From the NCBI GenBank assembly GCA_903904885.1, contig CAIVED010000014.1, positions 1-53,958 on the forward strand: a stretch of 53,958 bases of DNA. The letters are read 5' to 3'. Every line of letters begins with the position of its first letter. Position 1 is the first letter of the stretch. The position numbers and the translations under genes are program-made. The stretch is from an uncultured archaeon. Its GTDB lineage: Archaea; Nanobdellota; Nanobdellia; Woesearchaeales; CAIVOO01. Below the pieces are notes generated by a model that saw nothing but the letters and a program-made list of their open reading frames with translations, was not told where the DNA came from and searched no databases. Below are positions 1-8,025 of this stretch, in pieces.

Positions 1-454
1 CCTGGTTGTACCGCAGGACAATGGCATCCTTAAGCCCGTCCTTGTCAACGTCAACCCACTCAATCTTCTGGCTGTAGCCTGTTCCGAACTGAACCGCCTG
101 CTCCAGGCTTCCGTTGCTGTTTATGTAAAGGTAATTCTGCCGGTTGTAATTTGCAACCGCAAGGTCTGGATATCCGTCATTGTTGAAGTCTGCCCAGGAC
201 AGGGAATAAACATGGCCCTCTGTTAGGGGCTCGCTTTTTGCAAATGAAAGGGTTTCTGGTTTTGCTGCGGCTATTGGAGTGGATGTGGTATTCTGGACAG
301 AGGGATTTGCCGGTGTCTGGGCTGGATTTGGCCCGCCAATCTGTTCAATAATCTGGCCTGGCCACACGTATAAGATTGCGGCAACCAGTATTGCAACTGC
401 GATGATTACAAGGAGAATCACCCTCATCATAGCCCTTTTTTTCACTTTTGCCAC
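1..454 (-). CDS. Membrane-anchored FG-GAP/VCBS repeat surface protein, C-terminal part beyond the left edge
   Basis: Translating the minus strand from 454 gives an uninterrupted frame that runs off the left edge. It has a short basic N-terminus, one hydrophobic helix (about residues 9-30), a Pro/Thr/Asn-rich linker, then FG-GAP/VCBS-type calcium-binding units such as WADFNNDGYPDLAV and VDVDKDGLKDAIV. The family forms extracellular beta-propeller blades, so this is probably a cell-surface protein anchored by its N-terminus. I chose GTG at 454 because the TATA box at 476-485 lies about 30 nt upstream, the same spacing as other genes here. GTG at 445 or ATG at 430 are alternatives. The anchor and the following 'IGGP' resemble the protein at 16646-17083. 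Its partner or ligand is unknown. Confidence 0.8.
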   Translation of the reverse strand, partial: MAKVKKRAMMRVILLVIIAVAILVAAILYVWPGQIIEQIGGPNPAQTPANPSVQNTTSTPIAAAKPETLSFAKSEPLTEGHVYSLSWADFNNDGYPDLAVANYNRQNYLYINSNGSLEQAVQFGTGYSQKIEWVDVDKDGLKDAIVLRYNQ

Positions 455-475
455 AGTCCCAGAGGGGCTTAAGTT

Positions 476-485
476 ATATTTAAAG
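476..485 (-). promoter_or_regulatory. TATA box for the left-edge surface protein
   Basis: On the minus strand this reads TTTAAATATA, about 30 nt before the GTG at 454. It fits an archaeal TATA box driving a leaderless mRNA and is divergent from the promoter at 511-519. Confidence 0.6.
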
Positions 486-510
486 GTTTTTAATGCCATT
501 AACAGAAACT

Positions 511-519
511 TATTTAAAT
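511..519 (+). promoter_or_regulatory. TATA box for the 106-aa Cys protein
   Basis: TATTTAAAT begins 31 nt before the ATG at 542, so transcription should start at or next to the start codon. Confidence 0.65.
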
Positions 520-541
520 TATAACTATTGTTTCGTAGTTA

Positions 542-862
542 ATGAACGATGAAATAAGATTTAAATTGAGAACTCTTGACTTACAGCCAGGACAATTAGT
601 ATATGAGCCAAAGAGCATTCAGGAGTATTGGGCTTGCAGAAGCTGCGGAGAGAGGATTAGTCATAGTTCAGGTTCAGAAGGGACCAGGTTACTAAGCATA
701 AGCACTTCCCATAAAGAATCATGCCCCATAGAAGACAAATATGATATTAGAAATTATGCATTTCACATAACGCCACGAGATGTCCAAAACGCTAAAGAGA
801 ATGTTCATTATAGAACGATTGACCTGGCAGTCATACAAAAGCTTCTTCCCGAGCTTCTATAA
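542..862 (+). CDS. Small Cys/His protein, possible zinc-binding, unknown function
   Basis: A 106-aa soluble protein with its own promoter 31 nt upstream and no Shine-Dalgarno, so probably leaderless. Residues about 32-35 form a C-x2-C pair (WACRSCGERISH), with a His soon after and a further His and Cys near residues 57-61 (SHKESCP). This could make a single zinc site. The rest is polar with no membrane segment. I do not recognise the family. It lies between divergent surface-protein and polB promoters and stops about 30 nt before the polB start, so its end overlaps the polB TATA box region. A small zinc-ribbon-like regulatory or adaptor protein is possible but unproven. Confidence 0.75.
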   Translation: MNDEIRFKLRTLDLQPGQLVYEPKSIQEYWACRSCGERISHSSGSEGTRLLSISTSHKESCPIEDKYDIRNYAFHITPRDVQNAKENVHYRTIDLAVIQKLLPELL

Positions 863-864
863 AT

Positions 865-873
865 CTTTATAAA
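865..873 (+). promoter_or_regulatory. TATA box for polB
   Basis: CTTTATAAA begins 30 nt before the polB ATG at 895, immediately after the stop of the upstream gene. No ribosome binding site is present, which implies leaderless translation. Confidence 0.7.
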
Positions 874-894
874 CCCGGCTGAAATTGTTATCCC

Positions 895-3357
895 ATGGTA
901 GCTATAGAGTTTTATCCGACTGAAATAAACTACAGAATCATAGGGCGCAAGGCGGTTATTCATATCTATGGGAGAACTGCCAACAATGAGCGGGTTTGCG
1001 TTATTGATGAGAATTTCCAGCCCTATTTCTATGCTGAGCTGAAGGCAGATGCTGATGCCGAGACGGCTGTCAGGAAAATATCAGGGTTTGAGATTGAAAC
1101 AAGAACCGGTGAAAAGGCATTTGTTGCAGGAACAGAGTTTGTTGACAGGAAAATCACGGGAAAACCGGTTTCACTGCTGAAGGTTTTCGCAAATCTCCCG
1201 AATCTTGTGCCTGCATTAAGGGAGGCTGTCAAGGAAATACGGGAGGTTCAAAATGTCTATGAAGCAGACATCCCTTTTGTAAGGCGATACCTGATTGACA
1301 AAGGCGTTTTCCCTATGACAAGGACAAGCTGCGAGGGAGAGTTTGCCGCTTCACACCTTAAAGTTCCTGTTTTCAAGGCAGAGAGCATAAAGCAGGTTTC
1401 AGAGGAAAGCCTGGCTAACCCGAAAATCCTTGCAATTGACATTGAAACCTACAACCCTACGTTGAAAATTGATATGGAAAAAAATCCCATATTGATGATC
1501 TCATTTTACAGCAGAGGATTCAAAAGGGTGCTGACATGGAAACGATTTGAAAATCCTGAGGATTACATTGAATTCTTTGACAATGAATCGGAGATTCTTG
1601 AGAGGGCATTCAAAATAATTGATGAAACCCAACCGGACATAATAACCGGATATTTCTCAGACTCATTCGACTGGCCCTACATAAGGACAAGGGCTGAAAT
1701 GCACAAGATTAAGATGGATGTGGGCCTTGACCACAGCGCCCTAAAGACAAGCCTGAAGACAGAGGAAACAGAGATTGCCGGGATTTCAAACCTGGACATA
1801 TACAAATTCGTAAAGCGGGTTGTCAGCAGGAAGCTGAAAACCGAATCAAACAAGCTGAATGACGTGGCAAGGGAAATTCTCGGCGAGGGAAAATCAGAGG
1901 GAGTTGATGTTGCAAACCTTGCCTCTGACTGGGACAGAAACAGGAATCTGAACAGCTACTGCGTCTACAATCTTCAGGATGCAAAAATAACATATGAGCT
2001 TGCAGAAACCCTTCTTCCAAACATCATAGAGCTGGTAAAAACCATCGGGCTTCCTGTAAGCGACATAATAAGCATGGGCTTCAGCCAGCTTGTTGAATGG
2101 TATCTCATGAGAAAAGCGCCTGAATTTGAGGAGATTGCGCCGAACAAGCCCGGCCACGGCGAAATGAGAACGCGGCTTTCGCAGACCTACGAAGGAGCAT
2201 TTGTCTACGAGCCGACTCCGGGGCTTTACAAGGACATAGCTGTCTTTGACTTCCGTAGCCTTTACCCTTCAATTATTGCCTCTCACAATATTTCCCCGAT
2301 GACTTTCAAATGCGAATGCTGCGAGGATAACATTGCGCCGGTTGAAAAGGCAAAGTACTGGTTCTGCAAAAAAAAGAAGGGCTTTATCCCGAAAATAATT
2401 GAGGATTTGATAAAGCGAAGGATGCGCGTAAAGGAAATAATGAAGGGCGCAAAGGATGAAAAAACAAGAAAGCTTCTCGACGCAAGGCAGGAAAGCCTGA
2501 AGGTTATGTCAAACTCATTCTACGGCTACCTGGGATTTTCAGCGGCAAGGTGGTATTCCATAGAAAGCGCGCTATCAATTACCGCCTATGCAAGGCATTA
2601 CATAAAAGATGTCATTGAAAAGGCTGAAAAACAGGGCTTTAAGGTAATTTACTCTGACACTGATTCTGTTTTCCTTACTCTCGACAGCAGGACAGAAAAG
2701 GATGCGCTGAAATTCAGGGATGCGATTAACATGGAACTGCCTGAGCTTATGGAGCTGGATTATGAGGGAATGTACCCTGCGGGATTGTTTGTTGCTGCAA
2801 AGGCAAAGGAATACGGTGCAAAGAAAAAATACGCATTGCTCACCCCCCAGGGCTTCATAAAAATAAAGGGATTTGAGGCAGTAAGAAGGAACTGGAGCAT
2901 CATTGCAAAGGAAACCCAGAAAAATGTCCTCAAGATAATCCTTGAAAAGGGCGATGCCAAAAAGGCAGTTGCCTATGTGAAAAAAATAATAGCAGAGCTT
3001 AAAAACGGGGAAATACCCCTGGAAAAAGCAATAATCAAAACTCAGCTGCAGAAGGCAGTGGATGATTATGCAAACATCGGCCCGCATGTTGCAGTTGCCA
3101 AAAGGATGATTGAAAGCGGAATGGATGTTTCCGCAGGAACCATGATAAGATGGATTGTTGTATCCGGCACAGGCAAGATAAGGGACAGGTCAAAGCACCT
3201 TGAAGCGCTCAGGCCGAATGAAAGCTACGATGCAGCATATTACATTGAAAACCAGGTTGTCCCCGCTGTTGAAAGCATACTCAGCGTTTTCGGCTACTCT
3301 GCCGATGACCTGGTTTCAGACAGGAAGCAGTCAAACCTTGGGGGGTTCATGAAATGA
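895..3357 (+). CDS. polB: Family B DNA polymerase with 3'-5' exonuclease
   Basis: An 820-aa replicative DNA polymerase. The order is as expected for the family: N-terminal domain, exonuclease, then palm/fingers/thumb. Exo I is DIETYNPT with Asp182 and Glu184; Exo II is YFSDSFDWPYI with Asp259; Exo III is the YNLQDA segment. Polymerase motif A is DFRSLYPSIIASHN with Asp452, motif B is KVMSNSFYGYLGF, and motif C is YSDTDSV with Asp588 and Asp590. A KKKY element follows at about residue 643. All exonuclease and polymerase acidic residues are present, so it should be active in both synthesis and proofreading. The length is near the 770-900 aa usual for archaeal PolB, with no intein. The start is set by the TATA box at 865. 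The downstream transglutaminase-like gene has its own signals. Confidence 0.97.
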   Translation: MVAIEFYPTEINYRIIGRKAVIHIYGRTANNERVCVIDENFQPYFYAELKADADAETAVRKISGFEIETRTGEKAFVAGTEFVDRKITGKPVSLLKVFANLPNLVPALREAVKEIREVQNVYEADIPFVRRYLIDKGVFPMTRTSCEGEFAASHLKVPVFKAESIKQVSEESLANPKILAIDIETYNPTLKIDMEKNPILMISFYSRGFKRVLTWKRFENPEDYIEFFDNESEILERAFKIIDETQPDIITGYFSDSFDWPYIRTRAEMHKIKMDVGLDHSALKTSLKTEETEIAGISNLDIYKFVKRVVSRKLKTESNKLNDVAREILGEGKSEGVDVANLASDWDRNRNLNSYCVYNLQDAKITYELAETLLPNIIELVKTIGLPVSDIISMGFSQLVEWYLMRKAPEFEEIAPNKPGHGEMRTRLSQTYEGAFVYEPTPGLYKDIAVFDFRSLYPSIIASHNISPMTFKCECCEDNIAPVEKAKYWFCKKKKGFIPKIIEDLIKRRMRVKEIMKGAKDEKTRKLLDARQESLKVMSNSFYGYLGFSAARWYSIESALSITAYARHYIKDVIEKAEKQGFKVIYSDTDSVFLTLDSRTEKDALKFRDAINMELPELMELDYEGMYPAGLFVAAKAKEYGAKKKYALLTPQGFIKIKGFEAVRRNWSIIAKETQKNVLKIILEKGDAKKAVAYVKKIIAELKNGEIPLEKAIIKTQLQKAVDDYANIGPHVAVAKRMIESGMDVSAGTMIRWIVVSGTGKIRDRSKHLEALRPNESYDAAYYIENQVVPAVESILSVFGYSADDLVSDRKQSNLGGFMK

Positions 3358-3394
3358 AAAACTATGCCATAAATAGGCGGGGTATTTTTGGAGG

Positions 3395-3481
3395 ATGAAA
3401 ATGAATAACGCGGGGTTTTTCAGCAGAAAAGGATTGAGCAAATTTAACAGTCCCATAAATAAAGGAGGTATCCTTTTCTAG
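3395..3481 (+). CDS. Possible 28-aa leader peptide
   Basis: A short frame begins with ATG AAA ATG directly after GGAGG and ends in TAG one base before the ATG of the next gene. It encodes a basic peptide starting MKMNNAGFFSRKG. The Shine-Dalgarno-like GGAGGT of the next gene lies within its last codons, so translating ribosomes would pass over that site. A TATA-like ATAAATA lies about 26 nt upstream of its ATG. It may be a coupling leader or a chance frame; nothing else supports expression. Confidence 0.3.
   Translation: MKMNNAGFFSRKGLSKFNSPINKGGILF
3455..3469 (+). promoter_or_regulatory. Overlapping TATA-like box and Shine-Dalgarno for the transglutaminase-like gene
   Basis: ATAAATAAAGGAGGT carries both a TATA-like stretch starting 28 nt before the ATG at 3483 and a full Shine-Dalgarno GGAGGT about 14 nt before it. 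A leaderless transcript would lack the Shine-Dalgarno, so the two signals imply different transcripts. Confidence 0.45.
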
Positions 3482-3482
3482 A

Positions 3483-3992
3483 ATGAAAAAAACAGAATAC
3501 TTCAGGTTCGTAAGGGACATACCGTACAGGATAGCCATCAGCCCAAAAGAAGCTGACTATTGCTGCGGCGGGAAGAACAAAATCCTGCACCAGCTTCTTG
3601 AGGAGCTCGGGATGAGAGTGCGCTTCCGTGAGTGCACATTCCTATGGTCCGAGCTGGGACTGCCAAAAAAGATTCTTGCCATCCCCCACAAGGATAAAAA
3701 CTCGCACATCTATCTGGAGGTTTACATCCCCAAAAAAAAGAAATGGGTTGCAATTGACACCACCTGGGACAGCGGGCTTTCAAAAGTGTTTAAGGTAAAT
3801 GAATGGGACGGGGAAAGCAGGACCCCAATTGCTGTGAAGCCTATAACAACCTACCCCCCGAAAAAAAGCGCAATGGATGAAAAGAAAGACGAGAAAGACA
3901 TTAAGGGAACTGTCAAAGACCTGAAACGCAACAGGAAATTCTACATTGCGCTCAACAGGTGGATGGAAGGCGTTAGAAAAGGGAAAAATTAG
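3483..3992 (+). CDS. Transglutaminase-like (papain-fold) protein
   Basis: A 169-aa soluble protein with the order of a transglutaminase-like core. There is a Cys pair at residues 27-28 before a helix (DYCCGGKNKILHQLLEELG), a His near residue 75 in SHIYLEVYIP, and an Asp in the VAIDTTWD segment about 15 residues later, giving a plausible Cys-His-Asp triad. The family includes proteases, peptide N-glycanase relatives and non-catalytic binders; the substrate cannot be told here. There is no signal peptide, and a Lys/Glu-rich C-terminal tail follows. It converges on the beta-helix gene with only 3 nt between the stops. Fold assignment is by motif only. Confidence 0.6.
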   Translation: MKKTEYFRFVRDIPYRIAISPKEADYCCGGKNKILHQLLEELGMRVRFRECTFLWSELGLPKKILAIPHKDKNSHIYLEVYIPKKKKWVAIDTTWDSGLSKVFKVNEWDGESRTPIAVKPITTYPPKKSAMDEKKDEKDIKGTVKDLKRNRKFYIALNRWMEGVRKGKN

Positions 3993-3995
3993 TGT

Positions 3996-6900
3996 TCATT
4001 CTGAAGTCGCCATCTCGACAATATTCTTCGCCCAGCCCGCATTCTCAAGAATCTCCCTTACCTCACTCACAGACTTCCCCCTTGAGAACTGCTTTTTTGA
4101 GAAAGAAACAAGCTCATCTATTTTGTTGTTCTTTGTTTTAATCTCAAAAACTATTGATTTGATTATGTTCTCCTCAAGTTCAAGGCCCTCAAGATATTTC
4201 TGGACATCAAGCTCGGTCTTGTTGTCTTTAAGCATCCCATAAACAGTGCCCATCATTGTTTCAAGGCGGCTTGTTTTTGGGACGGCAAGAATTTCCATTT
4301 TCTTTTCCTGTATCTCAACAACAATGGGCCGTCTTCTTTGAACCAGCAATAGGCCGCCGCCTGCAATTACAGCAACAACTACAATGAGGGATATCAGCAT
4401 GTAAATTCCGTATTTCTCCAGGAATGTTTTTCCCGCTGGCTTTGCAGCAGAAGCATTCTGCGCAGGAAGAGGAGCCACAAATCCTGGGCTCTCCTGGGCG
4501 GGAGTGGCAGGAACCTCTTCTTTTTGCGGTACGGAGATTCGCTTCAGGTCAAATGTGACCTTGGTCATTGTTATATCGTTAACAGTTACTGAGAGGTCAT
4601 TTACGCTGTCCCCGTTCAAATCAACCTCTGCTGTCCCTCCTTTTTTAACCTCCACATCTATCGGGTCTGATGCAAACTCAAACACCGCACGGTCATCTGT
4701 GTAAACTGTTTTCAGCTTCACGCTGTGCCTTTCATCATCAAGAGTAAATATGTACCTTGAACCGGGGGTCAGGACTGCCCTCTGGGGCGTGGCGGTCAGC
4801 TCAGAGGCGACAAGCTCCTGAACAATTATTTCCGCCTCAGGGATGTGAAGATTCTGAGGAGTGAAATTACCCCTGCCAGAGTCGAATGAACCAGAGCGTA
4901 TTACGCAATTTTGCGCCATGTCGCAGAAAGTTAAATTGACTGAATAACTGCTGTGCTGCGAAAGCCCGGATATGAGCTGCGACCCTGCGGTGTTGAATGT
5001 TGAATTATACACGGACCCGGTGGAAAGCGCGGCAGTTGTTCCGTATCTCAGCGACATGTTTGTCAGCTCTGAAGTTGTCCAGTTCACATAAACAGAAACA
5101 TTTGTCTGCAGGGATATGTTGAAGTAGGTTATATTGGGCAGTACTGTGTCAACTGTGAAAAATATTTTTGAAAAAGTTACATTGCCTCCGGTGTCGTTTG
5201 CAAATACAGTTATGTTATTCACCCCCTCCAGCGCGTTGAATGTGGTGTTTGCGCAGTTGGAAATATTTCTCCGGTTTCCGGTTGAGTTGAAGAACCAGCA
5301 GGAGTCTCTGCTGCTGAACAGGACAGAATAGTTAAGGGCTATTGTCCTGCTGTTATAGAAGCTCCCATTTAATGGGGAATAGACAACCAATGACCCGTTG
5401 CCAAGCAGAATCACCTCAAGCATCTTGCTCTCGTTTATCTGGGGGTCAACGGTTTTTTGCACATAGTTTTCAGAGGAAACAGTTAAATTGTAGCTCTGGT
5501 ATGTTTTGCCTGAAGAATCCTCAACGTACTCGGAGACATTTTCCCACAGGATGTTGCCCGATGAATTTGTAAGCTCAGAGAAAATAGAGGAGCCATTCCT
5601 CAGGGTTACATTGGCATTTGCTATAATGCTGGACAGGGCGTCCCTTACCAGAACATTGAACAGCCACCTGACATTCAGCAGGGAAGAATCCGCGATTGAA
5701 TTTGCCGCGGACTCGTTGAAAGATATATTTGTAAATATTATTTCAGAGCCGCCTTGGATGTTGGCAGGCAAATCGACGTTTAAAATGGAATCTGCTATGC
5801 CCGCAGAACTGCTTTCCGAATAAACCCCTGTTGAGGAATTCTGCACCAGAAGATTTTTTATTATGCTTCCGATATTTGAATTTTTCAGGTAAACTGCCGT
5901 GCCGGAATTATAAATTGCTATGTTCCTTAAAAAAGAAAAGGAGCCCGCAGTTATGTTTTCAATGTAAATTGTGTTGTTTGAGCTGTAGATTGAAGAGTTC
6001 TCAAAGGTTAGGTTTTGCACTGATATGCCCCCTGTTCCCAGAATTCCCATGCTGATGTTGGAGCATCCTGAAAGATTAAGGTTTCTGTACGCCGAATTGC
6101 TGGAAACTGCATCTGCGATGCATATTGGTGAATTCTTCACAACAGTGTTGTTTGCAAAAAAATTGGTTTGGTTTACTGCTGCAAAGCCCACGAGTGATAA
6201 ATTTTCAAAATAGGAGTTGACTATGGAGTTGTTAGTTCCTGAACCTGCCAGCCCAAGCAAGACTCCTGCCAGGGAGTTATAGGCTGACAAATTTGAAATC
6301 CGTGTAAAATTTGAATCAGTTACAGAAACCGAAACCCTGTTTTTGCTGAACTCGTCAATAATGACATCGCTTATGTTAATGTTGCTGCCGGATAAAATCT
6401 GAATACTTTCTGATGAGGAATTAATAATGTAGCCGAGGGTTATTGAAGAATAGCTGCTATTGGCAAAATAAACATCGGCATAGTTAGTATCGAAAAAGGC
6501 ATAGGTTATGTTAATGCCCTTGGAATCTGAAATTTCAATTGCGCGGTTGTTGTGCTGGAACAATGAAGTAAAGATGGATATGTTCTGCCCGGTTCCTGAA
6601 ATAACCGGCGCATTAAAGTCCCTGTAAAGGCAATTGTGGATTGAAATGTTTGCTGAGTGGTTTAAGACCACCGCCCCAGAGGATGGTGAATTGCTAGTCA
6701 ATGTACTGTTTCCGCATTCAAGGTCAATTGATGAAACATTTTCAAAAACAATGGAAAAACTCGCAAGGGCGTCTGGGCAAATAAGCCTGCTTGTTTTTAT
6801 GTAATATATACTTCCAAAATTGGAAATGTTAAGGCAGGAATTGTTTATTGAAGCATTGTCAGTTGCGGTCAGGTTTTCAGCCACCGATGTGGCATTCACC

Positions 6901-7340
6901 GACCAGTTGACTGCCCCGAAGTAAAAGGGCGTGGTGTTAAACTGCCAGAGCTTGGATGTTGAATTGTAGGACATGTTGCCGCAAACCGGCTGTGTGAAGT
7001 TTATGCAGATGGAAACATTTGCAAGCGAATCGGTTAGAACATTTGTGCTGTTTGTGAAATTTGCATAAAAAAAGATTTGCTCGTCTATGTATCTTGCCTG
7101 GCCGGCAAAAAGAAATCCTGCGTCAGTTTCATCCCAGATGGTTAGGTTTGCGTTTGAAGTTCCTGAATAGCCCGCCAGCCCCGTAATGCCGCTCCTGAAA
7201 AAGTTAAGAATATCGGCAAATATCTGGCTGAAGCTTATTTCGCTGAGATGAAAATTGCCTGTAATATCGTTGCTGCCCATGGCAAAAACTACGCCGGAAA
7301 GCATTATAGCAACAACTATCAAAAGCAGTAGTTTTCTCAT
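3996..7340 (-). CDS. Large cell-surface beta-helix (NosD/pectate-lyase-like) protein with C-terminal anchor and cytoplasmic tail
   Basis: A 1114-aa type I-like surface protein. Residues 1-21 form a signal sequence. The region from about 170 to 540 has irregular Asn/Ser/Ile-rich right-handed beta-helix rungs (NISIHNC, NITYAFF, NSYFENLS), rich in N-x-S/T sequons. Ig/FN3-like strands follow at about 640-820, including YSVNLTFCDMAQNC. A membrane helix lies near 975-998, followed by RRR and a roughly 110-residue helical, charged cytoplasmic tail. The beta-helix family binds or processes carbohydrate, but I see no catalytic signature. The TATA box at 7371-7379 puts the start about 10 nt before ATG. 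It resembles the gene at 22486-25989 in architecture but not in its tail. Confidence 0.85.
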   Translation of the reverse strand: MRKLLLLIVVAIMLSGVVFAMGSNDITGNFHLSEISFSQIFADILNFFRSGITGLAGYSGTSNANLTIWDETDAGFLFAGQARYIDEQIFFYANFTNSTNVLTDSLANVSICINFTQPVCGNMSYNSTSKLWQFNTTPFYFGAVNWSVNATSVAENLTATDNASINNSCLNISNFGSIYYIKTSRLICPDALASFSIVFENVSSIDLECGNSTLTSNSPSSGAVVLNHSANISIHNCLYRDFNAPVISGTGQNISIFTSLFQHNNRAIEISDSKGINITYAFFDTNYADVYFANSSYSSITLGYIINSSSESIQILSGSNINISDVIIDEFSKNRVSVSVTDSNFTRISNLSAYNSLAGVLLGLAGSGTNNSIVNSYFENLSLVGFAAVNQTNFFANNTVVKNSPICIADAVSSNSAYRNLNLSGCSNISMGILGTGGISVQNLTFENSSIYSSNNTIYIENITAGSFSFLRNIAIYNSGTAVYLKNSNIGSIIKNLLVQNSSTGVYSESSSAGIADSILNVDLPANIQGGSEIIFTNISFNESAANSIADSSLLNVRWLFNVLVRDALSSIIANANVTLRNGSSIFSELTNSSGNILWENVSEYVEDSSGKTYQSYNLTVSSENYVQKTVDPQINESKMLEVILLGNGSLVVYSPLNGSFYNSRTIALNYSVLFSSRDSCWFFNSTGNRRNISNCANTTFNALEGVNNITVFANDTGGNVTFSKIFFTVDTVLPNITYFNISLQTNVSVYVNWTTSELTNMSLRYGTTAALSTGSVYNSTFNTAGSQLISGLSQHSSYSVNLTFCDMAQNCVIRSGSFDSGRGNFTPQNLHIPEAEIIVQELVASELTATPQRAVLTPGSRYIFTLDDERHSVKLKTVYTDDRAVFEFASDPIDVEVKKGGTAEVDLNGDSVNDLSVTVNDITMTKVTFDLKRISVPQKEEVPATPAQESPGFVAPLPAQNASAAKPAGKTFLEKYGIYMLISLIVVVAVIAGGGLLLVQRRRPIVVEIQEKKMEILAVPKTSRLETMMGTVYGMLKDNKTELDVQKYLEGLELEENIIKSIVFEIKTKNNKIDELVSFSKKQFSRGKSVSEVREILENAGWAKNIVEMATSE

Positions 7341-7370
7341 CTAAATCATTTAAAAACAAAGAGAAATTGC

Positions 7371-7379
7371 TTTATAAAG
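7371..7379 (-). promoter_or_regulatory. TATA box for the 1114-aa beta-helix gene
   Basis: Minus-strand CTTTATAAA lies 31-39 nt before the ATG at 7340, giving a predicted leader of about 10 nt. Confidence 0.6.
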
Positions 7380-7383
7380 GTTT

Positions 7384-7845
7384 CTACAATAAATTTGATT
7401 TGGCAGCGTATTCTCTTGTGCAGTAAAGCACTGCCGGTGCTGTTCTAGGAACATTCTTCCATGCCCAGAACATTTCAGGGATTATCAACCCGGAATTGTA
7501 TGGAACAGCTTCGCAATCTGGCGCAGAGTTGGCGGCAGCTCTTGATTTTACGCAACCATCAACCAGAAGGTATCTTTTCAAGCTTTTCGGGTCTTCGACT
7601 ATGGCAACCGGGCCGGCAATGCTTCCTAATGCCCTGACAATCCCAACTGCAAATTTGTCCTGCTCAAAAAGCCTTGACAAATTTTCAGAAGTGACGCACC
7701 TTCTCAGGATATTATCTGCATCAGTGTGAATGGTTTTTGAAAATCTAACTTCTTCCCCGCCAAGGCCCAATTTTTCTATAATCCTGGGGTTGCCTTGAAA
7801 AAAATGATAGAATATCCAATAATCCCCCCGCGTTTTATTTCCCAT
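7384..7845 (-). CDS. Soluble protein of unknown function
   Basis: A 153-aa protein with no signal peptide or membrane segment. It has four Cys residues spread through its length (near residues 50, 98, 111 and 143) and no recognised motif. Short conserved-looking stretches such as FAVGIVRALGSIAGPVAIVE suggest a compact alpha/beta fold. Its own TATA box lies about 30 nt upstream, and its end lies next to the promoter of the downstream beta-helix gene. It is divergent from ileS. I do not recognise a family and propose no function. Confidence 0.75.
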   Translation of the reverse strand: MGNKTRGDYWIFYHFFQGNPRIIEKLGLGGEEVRFSKTIHTDADNILRRCVTSENLSRLFEQDKFAVGIVRALGSIAGPVAIVEDPKSLKRYLLVDGCVKSRAAANSAPDCEAVPYNSGLIIPEMFWAWKNVPRTAPAVLYCTREYAAKSNLL

Positions 7846-7868
7846 CCTGCCACCAATCTAAAGAGGGG

Positions 7869-7878
7869 ATTTATATCC
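7869..7878 (-). promoter_or_regulatory. TATA box for the 153-aa gene
   Basis: Minus-strand GGATATAAAT ends about 24 nt and begins 33 nt before the ATG at 7845, consistent with a leaderless or nearly leaderless mRNA. Confidence 0.6.
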
Positions 7879-7916
7879 TTTTCCATTTTACAGTAGATAA
7901 AACAATAGTCAGTAAA

Positions 7917-7943
7917 GATAATGCCGACTTCCTCGGCATTATC
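7917..7943. repeat. Perfect 11-bp inverted repeat between divergent promoters
   Basis: GATAATGCCGA and TCGGCATTATC are exact reverse complements separated by CTTCC. The site lies about 40 nt upstream of the TATA box at 7869-7878 and about 50 nt upstream of the ileS TATA box, so neither predicted mRNA includes it. That favours an operator for a dimeric regulator over a terminator. A tiny separate RNA cannot be excluded. Confidence 0.6.
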
Positions 7944-7994
7944 AGACTTGAAATTGCCTTCTATGCATTGTTGCCGGGCAAATTCCAAGTAAAC

Positions 7995-8003
7995 TATTTA
8001 AAT
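7995..8003 (+). promoter_or_regulatory. TATA box for the ileS operon
   Basis: TATTTAAAT begins 31 nt before the ileS ATG at 8026, with no Shine-Dalgarno between. Confidence 0.7.
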
Positions 8004-8025
8004 CCTGAACTTCCTTTAGTTAAGA

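Noticed and set aside
279-524. 81-aa + strand frame at the left edge
   Set aside because: It is the reverse of the FG-GAP surface protein, whose frame has a clear anchor, repeats and promoter.
2575-3087. 170-aa minus-strand frame
   Set aside because: It lies opposite polB motifs B and C.
7776-7988. 70-aa minus-strand frame covering the palindrome at 7917-7943
   Set aside because: It overlaps the start of the 153-aa gene and its TATA box, contains the palindrome as coding sequence, and has no promoter at the correct distance.
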